Positions 54,406 through 64,000 of a DNA stretch of 64,000 bases are shown here, piece by piece (positions within the stretch are counted from its first letter, which is position 1; every line of letters starts with the position of its first letter). The notes beneath the pieces are model-generated. The model was not told the origin of the DNA, did not search any database, and saw nothing but the letters and a program-made list of their open reading frames with translations. Made by a program: the position numbers and the translations under genes. The stretch comes from Plecoglossus altivelis (Eukaryota > Chordata > Actinopteri > Osmeriformes > Plecoglossidae). The stretch covers positions 4,396,868 to 4,460,867 of the forward strand of contig BROE01000013.1 of NCBI GenBank assembly GCA_036571765.1, written 5' to 3'.

Positions 54406-55574
54406 CGACCCCACAGGTGCCCCTTAGCCGAAAGTGTTTTATTGTGTTTCCCTTCCCTAATCTAAACCATCTGTAAACTGCAGACGCCATTTCAGGAAGG
54501 AGAGCTGAGTGAGTGGAAGAGAATGTACAGCTCTGTGCATTAGGCATGGTTAAATAAAGGAGGTCTGGGCAGTAAGCTGCTAGCCTGGTGGGTATATGAT
54601 GACCAGGGTGTATTTTTAGATGAAGGAGGAAACAGACTGTGTGACAGCAGCGGTAGACTGGATGGTTGAGACCAGGAAAGGCAAGGTTACTGAGGTTAAC
54701 GCAATAATCCCCTTCAACCCTACAGCCAAACCTAAACAAGGCCCAATTTTCAACTGGCTAATTTGAGAGAGAGAAAAAAAACTTTTTTTGTTAGACATGT
54801 TATTAGAGTCGGCAGATGAGGGCCAGACATTTTGATTCGCAGCAATTTTCTATTAAGCTTATAGTTTTTGCTGCCTGTCTCAGCCATTCAATTACCAGTG
54901 CCAATGCTATTACAATTTGAACCTTATCTTATGACTGCGTTTAATAGACTGGAAAATTAACTCTCCACGTAAGTTTCTGTTGAAATGCAAAGTTCCTGTC
55001 CACTGTATCTGCTGTTAAAACGAAGCAGTCGATTACGTTTCCTCCCCCCCAACCCTGCCCCCCCCTCCATAGCAGCTAGTTCAGCCTTTCTGAAAGTAAG
55101 AGGTTAGAAGGATGTGGCTCAGAGCCAGAGGGAGGGAGAGATGGAGAGAGAGGTTGAGGGTGAGACGAGGGGAGGAAGAGGAAGACAAGAGCACACTCCT
55201 CTCTGGTGAAATGGACAGATGTTTGGACAGGTTCTTTAATCTATGGAAATCCTTCTCCTTAGTAGTGTGCACTGAACACAGAGATCGGTTTAAACGCCTT
55301 CCCCAAGACACGGGGGGAAACTCACGTTGTGGCCTGCTGTCGTCTGATTGGATGCAAAGTTTCGAAAACTGTTGATATTTTATCATCTCTGTAATAACAG
55401 TGTATGTTTATGATGATGTACAACGTAAACATTTCCATTCCTAAGCGCCGTGCTGAACCCAGGTCAGCCTAATAGCCGGTAAAGTGTTTGTGATGAATGA
55501 ACGAACTGCCGTATGACGACACAGGCTAGCTCTGAGTCGGACGCTCACCTCTGACACGAGCCCACTTACACTGC

Positions 55575-55646
55575 TTGTTAACCCTCCTCACAGCACACAC
55601 ACTCACACTCAAACACACGTCTGCATACGGTACTCATATACACGCG

Positions 55647-55677
<31 letters not shown>

Positions 55678-55680
55678 TCA
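55575..55680. repeat. (CA)n microsatellite
   Basis: Pure CA at 55647-55671 with degenerate flanks; a TG-rich stretch follows at 55866-55998. Confidence 0.85.
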
Positions 55681-56038
55681 ACAGCTCCCACTCCGCTAAT
55701 AAAACTCTTAGGGTAGTACCAACATTTAATTTGGTGGTATATGCTTGCAGACAGCATCTGGATTCGCTTAGCAGACTGGTGTAAATACGATAGAACTGTG
55801 TACAACTAAAACAGTCTGTTGGACAAGTGATGCTGAGGGTCTGTCACAGGCACACAGCTGACTCAAGTGTGTTTACGTGTGTGTTCATGTATGTGTATAT
55901 GTGTGTATGTTATGTGTAACTGTGTGTATGTGTGTGCGCACGCGTGTGTATATGTAATGTGTAAGTGTTTGTGAGTCTGTGAGAGCGTGTGTGTGGGGAT
56001 GTTTTCCACTTCTCTCAACATCCCACTGACGGTCTTCA

Positions 56039-56185
56039 ATGGTACTCTGAGGGTAGTTTGATGGTAGTCTGATTGTATTCTGATTGTTTTCTGACTGTAG
56101 TTTGATAGTAGTCTGATGGTATTCTGATTGTTTTCTGACAGTAGTTTGATGGTAGTCTGATTGTATTCTGATTGTTTTCTGACTC
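56039..56185. repeat. TAGTCTGATTGTATTCTGAT repeat
   Basis: About three 50-bp units combining TTTGATGGTAGTCTGA and TTCTGATTGTTTTCTGAC. Confidence 0.85.
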
Positions 56186-56883
56186 CATTTTGACGGTATT
56201 CTTAACTCTGTTGACTGGACAAACGATGCAGTCAGACCACTGAAACGTTCTCCTCCTCTTCTCAGCGTGGGCTTCAGCGTCTGAGGAGCGGAGAAAGAGA
56301 TTAAAGACATTTGTTCACTCTCTGCTTCTGTCTCTGCACATCTGGCCGAGGGGAAAATAAGAGCCGTCCATCTGAAATATTCATCTAGCCCTATTTAAAC
56401 ACACGGTGTTAAGGTCAGCCTTGCATGGCACACAGTATGCAGGAGAGAATCGCATGAAAACCCACTGAACTCACACACGTGCACAGTTCCATCTGAATGC
56501 ACACATGAATGCAATTTCCATGCAAACACAAGTGTTTTTTTAAACTAAATCTACATCCTTACACGGTGGTTATACAGTTTAATTTCAAAGTAAGGAATTA
56601 GGAACCCTTACTGTTTTAGATGAAACTGTGCTCTGGAACAGGGATCGTACAGGAACCCCCAACAGGACACTCGAGCAGAGACAGAACAAAACGAGTTCAG
56701 TACCTGTCTCTATGAAGTTATTTATGATTCACATTTTCGGAATATTGTTTCCTTGATACACTTTTGACACTTACAGTTTTTGCTTATTGCTTATACACTT
56801 TTTGTGCAGATTTTGTCTTATTATGTGAAAGCTCTACACACAGGCCAATCAGACTTGGTGCTTGGAGATTACGGAAGAGGAGT

Positions 56884-57040
56884 CACCCCAACAGAGTCTG
56901 ACCAGAACCAGCAAGTCACCCCAACAGAGTCTGATCAGAACCAGCAAGTCACCCCACCTGTCCCTGACCAGAACCAGCAAGTCACCCCAACAGAGTCAGA
57001 CCAGAACCAGCAAGTCACCCCACCTGTCACTGACAACAGT
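56884..57040 (+). repeat. 33-bp tandem repeat within an open frame
   Basis: Five 33-bp units (11 codons) encode VTPTESDQNQQ or VTPPVPDQNQQ in the frame that starts at 56780 and stops at 57046. The unit length keeps the frame open; whether it is coding is unknown. Confidence 0.8.
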
Positions 57041-57099
57041 CCATAGGTGTATAAAGACTTTTTTTAATTCCCTGTACCGGTCAGAGGATGAAACAAAGT

Positions 57100-59060
57100 A
57101 ATACATGTAATAGATAATAATATATACACATTAAAATATGGAAAAAATACCATCTTTGTTCAACCTTGTAAAACCCAAATCAGAAAGTAAACTCTCTTCA
57201 TAACTCACAGGAAGTAATGGACATGAAAGGGATAGCTCCGATTCTTACAAACCTAACAGCCAGCACTTATTGATGTATCAAAGCCAGAGCAAATAAAAAC
57301 GGTCCCTGTGGCAACTCTATATTTATTGGCTAAATGATTGACACTTTTGATCGCACAACAACATTTCGAGCTACTCTGTTATTGTTGCGGTGTAGTGCAC
57401 ACACAACCACAAGCACACACTGTCCTTTAATCAAGTTTTATAATTGTGTTTCTTTTATAACTTGAAATAAAGTAACTTTGTTTGGGTCTGTTGAATATGC
57501 CCAGTCTGGTTACAGAGGCTTGCAGAATCTATAGGAGCGACTTGGCTGAGCACTGCTCTGCAAATGTTTGTGTTCTTCACTAATCAGGGCTTCCAATGTG
57601 AGGTTTAGCTCTTCAGTGATACTAAGAGTCGTGTCTGCTCTACCACAACCCCCCGAAATATCTGTAGATTTCGACACACACGCACAAGCTTGTGAGCAGA
57701 AACACTAACACGACCATCATCTGAAACACCGCAACACAGACACACTTGCGTAGCCAGAGTGTCGATGCTCGTGTAAACGTGTGTTTCCTGCAAAAGCAAG
57801 AAATAAATGAAGGCCATCATTTTGTCTCATGAATAACAGATGTTATGGTGGAGTGTCTCACTTAATTATTAAACCTCCTGAATCTCCTTCAGATGGGTCT
57901 GACGAAGCTAAAGGTTTAATTTGAGCTCCTGGCCGTTTGCAACGCGAGCGGAGGTCTCGCAAACAGACCCAACTCCTACGTAGACAGAACGAACCTTTCG
58001 TTTTCCTCTTCCAAGGAAAAATGTCACCACATGAAAAAAACCCGGAGCCTCACTTAAACAAGTGGATTACACAGATCCAACATCAGAGGATGTCTTGTTG
58101 GGAAACCTCACCACAATGAGCACAACATCAGTCATAGGTGAGTGTTTTCAGGAGGCCAGACAGTCACATGCTGCTGAACGTCATTTCTCACAACAGAGGG
58201 GGAAAAAAATGCTCCTTTGAAAGTTTAAACGCTGATCTACAAGAAGTGGACTGTTGTACAGCGAAGAGGCAGGACCCTGTGGTATTAGAGGGAAGTGTCT
58301 AGGAGAGAGAGTGGCTCATGCACAGTAGCTTCTAAGGACTGCGTACGGAAGCTCCTTTCTCAAAGGGGCTGACTGCTGACTGATCAGTGCAGTGCCTACT
58401 CTCTGGCAGTGAACCATCCGTTGATAAGTCCGTCATTTCTGTCACATCTTAAATAGCAGAATAGTCTTGCATTTCAAACAACTTTAGAGAAGCACATATA
58501 TACGTATATCGCAGGATTGCAAGCTTCATACACATATATAACATCTAATACTTATTTATCAGTCAAATGTTTCATATACATTGCAACAATTTGGAAAAAC
58601 TGAGGTTTGAAGTTTCAGGTTGGATTTTGCAAGCAGGATACTTCTAATCCTCAAGGGACCCTCAGAGAACATGATGAATCCTTTCTCCCTCTGAAGGATC
58701 CGTACAGTAGGTGGATTCAACCTTTCAGTCAGCAACAGCAGACATGAAAAGAACCCTTGAGGTTTTTTTTGATTGGCTAACGCATCCAGGAAGTTGGGTT
58801 TGAACGATACAGTTCTGGCCAGTGCAGTGCTGCAGCTAAGGGCCAAAGCTGCTTCCAAAATACCTCCCCACACACTCCCATGGTGCCTAGACACGTGTGA
58901 AATTAAAGCTATCATATTCTCATATCGGACTGAGAACGCTATTCATCTTTGTGAAACATTTCTGCAGAATAAACACTCTGGGGATGCATGTCAGCGTGGG
59001 GATACGTTTTCCTGCGATGAAGGCGACCTACCAGCGACACGATGCATCAACTGTCCATGC
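57100..59060. other. intergenic, nothing recognised
   Basis: Unique AT-rich sequence, no gene identified. Confidence 0.5.
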
Positions 59061-59075
59061 GAGTCTAGCCAACAT

Positions 59076-59365
59076 GGGTGTGTGTGTGTGTGTGTGTGTA
59101 CATGTGTTTGTGTGTGTGTGCGTGTGTACATGTGTTTGTGTGAGTGTGTGTGTACATGTGTTTGTGTGTGTATACATTTTCATACATATTCATAAGAGGC
59201 TTGCAGGAGAATCCAATAACGAGGATGTCAAAGGAGATTAAAGAGATTGACCTTTGCTGACTCCAGAGGTGTGTGTGTGTATGTGCGAGTGAGTGTGTGT
59301 GTGTATGTGCGAGTGAGTGCGTGTGTGTATGTGTGAGTGCGTGCGTGTCTGTGTGTGTGTGAGGG
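59076..59365. repeat. TG-rich repeats
   Basis: GTGTGTACATGTGTTTGTG units at 59078-59175 and GTGTATGTGCGAGTGAGT units at 59268-59345. Confidence 0.85.
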
Positions 59366-59819
59366 AGGTGAGGAATGCTGAGAGAACAGCGAAAGCTTCT
59401 CACATGCATCAGTTTGCTGTAGAAAGAGAGAATCTGGTGTTCCAGCGGATCTCGGAGGAATCATCAAACCATGGCAGGTTTGGACACATGCTGCATTGTG
59501 CAGGGCGGCCGCCATATTCTCACCGGAAGGCTGAGGTGAAGCAGGAAATGATGTATTGTAGCAAATCACCACAGCCTAGTAAGACAGGTAGAGCTGATTT
59601 CAAGAGTTAGAGTCTCTAGTTACTGGTTAGATGCTGTGTAGCCTTGGAGCAGTGTGTTTGTGTGTGTGCGTGTGTGTGTGAGCTGTGTGACTGGTGACAC
59701 AGCTATAGGAAGGGGAGTGGGAAGTCAGATGTGGGCGTGGCTGGACTTGTTCAAACATGCATAGCTCACTAACCCTAGTCCTTCGTTTGCACAATTAACA
59801 CAATTAACGCACATTATAC

Positions 59820-60530
59820 GCGCACACATGCACGGACACACTCACTCACACAGACAAACATATGCACACACACGCAAACACACACGCACACTCACAAACA
59901 CACTCAGTCACACACATACACACACTCACAAACACACTCAGTCACACACACACATGCACACTCGCACACACAGCCTCCTGGAGAGAGAAATACGATCAAT
60001 GTCTGTTTGTCTGTTGCTACGTCTCCTGAGTCTCTGGCTGTCCTCACTCTCACTCCTACAGCACGACACACGCAACACACACATACACCAATGCAAATGC
60101 ACACACAGTCTGTTCTGTGCTATCCGACTGAACCTGTCAATCTGTCTGTGCCCTTAACTGCCGCAGAGCTCTTGCTCAGGGAGAGAGAGACTTGATTGAG
60201 GATCAACAAACCTCCCTGGCAGAATCGCCTGGGACAGGCTGCAGAGACAACAGAACACACGTACGATGACATACACACCAATGCACACACACACATACAC
60301 ACACGCAACACACACAACACACACTCAAAACACACAACACACACAAACACACAGACCAGACACACAAACACAATACGACCGAACACAATGACACACAGAT
60401 TGCAACACGCAATCAAACAAACACACGCTACGCTACGCACAAACGCACACGAGCATAAAAACACATGTACACACACAACCCCCCCCCCCCCCACAACACT
60501 ACACACACAAGCCCCCCCGCCACGCACACC
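59820..60530. repeat. CA-rich clusters and poly-C
   Basis: CA-rich at 59820-59970 and 60260-60480, poly-C at 60479-60491. Confidence 0.8.
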
Positions 60531-60679
60531 CTACCTAGCCCTCCTACCACTGTTCCTCCCACAACCACAAAGGCCGGTGCTCTGCAGTCATAAAGTTACT
60601 GAGGAGCCCTCTGCAGGCCTCCAGCAAGGGACGGGGGCCCCAGACAGACAGGCTGACATTCACAGCAGCAGAAACCCAT

Positions 60680-61060
60680 CGATCTGGGGAGAAAGATGCA
60701 GAGACAGGGAGGGAGAGAGGGGAGGGAGGGAGGTGGGGAGAGCCACGGAACTGAGAGAATGATAGAGGGGTAGAGAGGGAGAGAGTGAGGGGAGAGAGAG
60801 AGGAGAGGGAAGGGAGAGAGGGAAGATAAGGAGAGAGAGAGGGAGGGGCAGATCGGGAGGGATAGAGGGAGGCAGAGTAGGGGGGAGAGAGGGAAGGAGA
60901 TAGAGTGCCACGGAACTGATAGAATGATAGAGGGAGGGGTAGAGAGGGAGGGCAGAAAGTGAGATGGCCGTGGGACTGATAGGATGATAGCAGAGTGATG
61001 GAGCATTAGAGGAATGATAGAGAGCGACAGGGAGAGAGTGAGGTGATGAAGTCGAGGAGT
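60680..61060. repeat. GAGGGAGGGAGAGA purine-rich repeat
   Basis: Includes two copies of a longer block with GCCACGGAACTGAGAGAATG / GCCACGGAACTGATAGAATG at about 60742 and 60907. Confidence 0.85.
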
Positions 61061-61069
61061 GGGATGGAG

Positions 61070-62190
61070 TGTTACTGAACTGATAGAGCCTGCCAGACCA
61101 GAGTCGTTCTGCTGACAGACAGACAGACAGGCAGGCAGACAGGGAAACAGAGAGGGAGACTGTCAGACTGACTGACTGACTGAGACAATACTGAATGTGG
61201 CTTGTTCACTGCATCATCAGAAAGACCGACAGAATGAGCCGTGCCATCCAGCAGCATCTGAAAAGGCACAGTGGAGGTGATGCTGTGAGTTTGTTCCTCT
61301 GGAGACAGACAGGTGTGGGCTGAGGGTAGAGTAGGGTGGGGGTGTGGGCTGAGGGTAGGGTGGGGGTGGGGGCGGGGTGGCTGGAAGCGAGGGTGGACAC
61401 GGAGATTGAAGGAGCGCTGAGAGAGAAAGAGGAAGGAGGGATCACTGAGAAGGGGAGGGCATCACGGTATGATATTGACCCTTGAGGAAATGACATTATC
61501 CTGGAGAAGAAGACATCAAAAAGAGGGAACAGGAGAGCAGAGGATAAGAGAAGGGAGGGATGGGTAAAATATAGCCCTTCTCTTTTGTGAAGAACACCTG
61601 ACATTTCTCTGTGGTTTTTCATCTCCTCTCTCTTGACACTAAGGCTCAGTAAATGCCACTATGAGCTACTGTAGAGCTTGATGCTGCTGGGTCATCGGCC
61701 CTCCGAGGCCAGAAACTGGCCGGTGACTACTCTGCTAAATCAAACAATAGTTTAGACTTTGGCTGGAGTTGGCACCCAGATGGAAGTGATGATGGAGCAT
61801 TAGTCCTCTCCTTAAACTCCATCACGTTTCAAACCAAACACTATTATGGCGTTCAAGAGGAGGAACGAATCCTGAGCGACAGGAAAATAATTTGATTTTG
61901 TTGCCTTTATTCCGTGAAAACAACTCATCTGCAAATCTTGCAAGTTATCACATTCTTTAAAGTTGGCATCACCACCTAAAAAGAAAACAGCGAAATTCAT
62001 TACTTGGTTCCTTGCATCCTAAGTATTTAATCAACTATTGTAATCAGTTACTCTCCTTTGACATGTTGGAGTCACTATGGAACACTTGCATTGATATTAT
62101 AGCCTTAATAATGATTGACTATCATATATTAATACTATTGAGAAAACTAGAACCCCAGAAAAAGCAAGGTAAATTAGTATATACAACTCT
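61070..62190. other. intergenic, nothing recognised
   Basis: G-rich GGGTGGGGGTGGG at about 61330-61380; otherwise unique sequence. Confidence 0.5.
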
Positions 62191-62195
62191 AAATT

Positions 62196-62408
62196 CAGTA
62201 GTTCTCAATCTTGTCCTCAGGAATCGCTTGTCCTGCATGTTCTAGATGTTTCCCTGGTCTGACACAACTGATTCTAATGCGTGTTTGTTACCAGGATTCT
62301 ACAGAGCTAGATAAGGACCCATTCATTAGAATGAGGTGCGTTGGAGCAGGGACACATCTAAAACATACAGGACAGAGAGTCCCTAAAGACCAGGGTTGAG
62401 AACCGCCG
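62196..62408. mobile_element. hAT-like MITE
   Basis: Nearly palindromic 213-bp element. The left arm CAGTAGTTCTCAATCTTGTC pairs with the right arm GACCAGGGTTGAGAACC; inner arms CTGCATGTTCTAGATGTTTC and ACATCTAAAACATACAG also pair. Terminal CAGxGGTTCTCAA is typical of hAT elements. No transposase. Confidence 0.75.
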
Positions 62409-62419
62409 GTTGTAGTTAT

Positions 62420-63260
62420 TCCCCAGTGCAGTGTCACACTGTGAAACTGGGCTCTTACCCTGAAACACAGACAGCTCGGAACCCAAAACGTCTCCTCCTT
62501 CCAAGGCTTCTAACAACACGCTTGCGTTCGGAATCGTCCCCATTTCAACGGCGTGCTAACTAAACAGATTCAAAACTGAGCTAACTCTGTATCACCAACG
62601 GCGGCCCACAGTTTGGGCTGTAATTAACCGTCAGGTCAGGCCTGCCAAGTCAGCTTGATGGAGAGAAAATGTGGAGGAGGGCTGCTTTAACTGCATTTCC
62701 AGGAGCATCATTATCAGAAATCTGCAGTAATTACCAAGACACCTTGTCAGGTGCCACAGCATTAACCTCGATGGCAAAGCACCCAAACCAACCCTCTCTC
62801 AAATCCGCCCCTCCACCTTTGAGAGTGTGTTGTGTGTCTGCGCGAAAGAGGTAAAGTAAGACACAAAGTATACCGCGTGTGTGTGTATGTGTGCACAGGC
62901 GGAGACCTGCCCTGCAGAGATAAACGCCCGCTATCAATTTCTGCCTGCCAGGAAGAGTAAAAGGAGTAAAAGAGGAGAAGGCAGGAAGATAGCCATGAGT
63001 GTTGCTTGTTAATTCTTAAACAAAGATAACCGGAACGTTAGACGGCGAGGGAGAGCGGCGAGGGGAGGGTGTGGCCAACGCCATCAGGGAGTGACGCCAC
63101 GAGGGCCAGCTGTGGGGTGGGGTCGCAGGGTGGAGCTGGGAAGGTCAGGGGTCATGGTGGAATTGGGCGTGGTGTTGCCAGCCAATGACTTCCATACTGT
63201 GTGTCCTCATTCTGCACAACAAACACATGGTAACCACATACAAACACACACACATGTTCT
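62420..63260. other. intergenic, nothing recognised
   Basis: Unique sequence, no gene identified. Confidence 0.5.
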
Positions 63261-63268
63261 CCCTTGGG

Positions 63269-63271
<3 letters not shown>

Positions 63272-63316
<45 letters not shown>
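63272..63316. repeat. (CT)n microsatellite
   Basis: Pure CT, about 44 bp, followed by CA. Confidence 0.95.
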
Positions 63317-63322
<6 letters not shown>

Positions 63323-63339
63323 CACACACACAGACACAC

Positions 63340-64000
63340 CTACACATTTCCAATCGTAGGTTATTTATTATAATTTCCAGTCGTTTGATATTCATGATCA
63401 ATTTCAGATCAATTGGCATTCATTATCATTTCCGATCAGTTGGTATTCATTATAGTTTCCAATCGTTTGGTATTCACGATCGTTTCCGTCTCCGATCACG
63501 GAGTGGGTATTTGTCGCCTGTATGGTCGATGGTTCGCGATGCCAGCTCGTGGGGTCTATGTTCACTGTGCGATTTCGTTTTCCGATCGAGCTTGGTATTA
63601 TTATCATGGGGCTCTCTTGATCATGCTTGGGTATCTCCAGGTCTACTTATTTTCCGAGGTCTAATATGCGATATCATGGTATCCATCTTCGCGATCAGTT
63701 TGGTATTCACGGGATTATTTCCGGTTTTCCGTTGAGCTCAGCCGGGCTTGCGTCTGCCTTCTTTCAGCACTGATCGTTGAGTTTGCCGATCTAGTTTTGG
63801 TATCTCACATTATCATTGGTCCGAGGTCAAGTTGGTGGGATGTGGGCTCATCGATCGTCGAACTTCCCGATCCATTGGTATTACGCCGTCTAAAGTAATC
63901 TTCGGGATGGACATTAGGTTTGTTGGTATTCAATGCGTCGTAGCGAGGGACGAGCCGATCATGCCTTCGTCAATCCTAGGCCGTGTATGGCACATCCATA
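63340..64000. repeat. degenerate TTGGTATTCA/CCGATC repeat to window end
   Basis: Units of about 30-40 bp carrying TTGGTATTCAT/C and TTTCCGATC motifs: clear at 63375-63490, then with decreasing regularity at about 63590, 63698, 63798, 63876 and 63924. Continues to the window edge. Confidence 0.6.

Noticed and set aside
58773..59195. 140-codon plus-strand frame
   Set aside because: No family resemblance, ends in TG-repeat-derived Cys/Val residues.
60685..60960. Purine-rich block with duplicated CCACGGAACTGA as a mobile element
   Set aside because: Looks like a local duplication within simple repeats; no terminal repeats or target duplication seen.
61206..61262. Possible exon after TTTTCAG (MLLDGTAHSVGLSDDAV)
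   Set aside because: Isolated, no matching partner exons and no donor in a sensible place.
63091..63735. 214-codon plus-strand frame
   Set aside because: Runs through (CT)n and the degenerate terminal repeat; composition explained by repeats.

Overview
The window is vertebrate nuclear DNA, most probably from a teleost fish. It has a many-exon gene with GT-AG introns (many only 80-400 bp), dense (CA)n, (GA)n and minisatellite arrays, Tc1- and hAT-like miniature transposons, and three scaffold gaps (5182-5859, 15953-16372, 34564-34719). There is no bacterial, viral or CRISPR-like content.

Layout. Positions 1-239 (+) are the last coding part of an olfactomedin-domain gene, most likely gliomedin (gldn), with its 3' UTR to about 965. 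It converges tail-to-tail on a complete minus-strand gene, dmxl2 (Rabconnectin-3 alpha / DmX-like 2), whose coding region runs from the start codon at 40984 to the stop at 2868. I could assemble 54 coding exons whose phases all agree. They sum to 9372 nt, a predicted protein of 3123 residues, slightly longer than mammalian DMXL2 (about 3,030). The gldn-dmxl2 adjacency matches the GLDN-DMXL2 order on human 15q21, which favours dmxl2 over dmxl1. Intron 1 is 5.5 kb; most other introns are short and filled with simple repeats.

About 41.0-64.0 kb is upstream of dmxl2 and appears gene-free: a likely promoter, a second promoter-like patch near 42.8-43.0 kb, microsatellites, minisatellites, an L2-like LINE tail, an hAT-like MITE and a degenerate repeat at the right edge.

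Dmxl2 is a giant WD40 scaffold. The N-terminal WD repeats (exons 2-19), the Rav1-type central domain (exons 21-29), the acidic/disordered middle (exons 31-42) and the C-terminal WD propeller (exons 48-54) are all present, so the gene looks intact. Three blemishes stand out: exon 3 occurs twice across a gap (probable assembly artefact), exon 34 lacks a GT donor (AT instead), and exon 39-40 boundaries are weakly supported.

The most unusual theme is that several introns carry local tandem copies of the preceding exon's 3' end together with its 5' splice site (introns 13, 24, 44), giving arrays of decoy splice donors just downstream of real ones. I found no new enzymatic or defence-type system.
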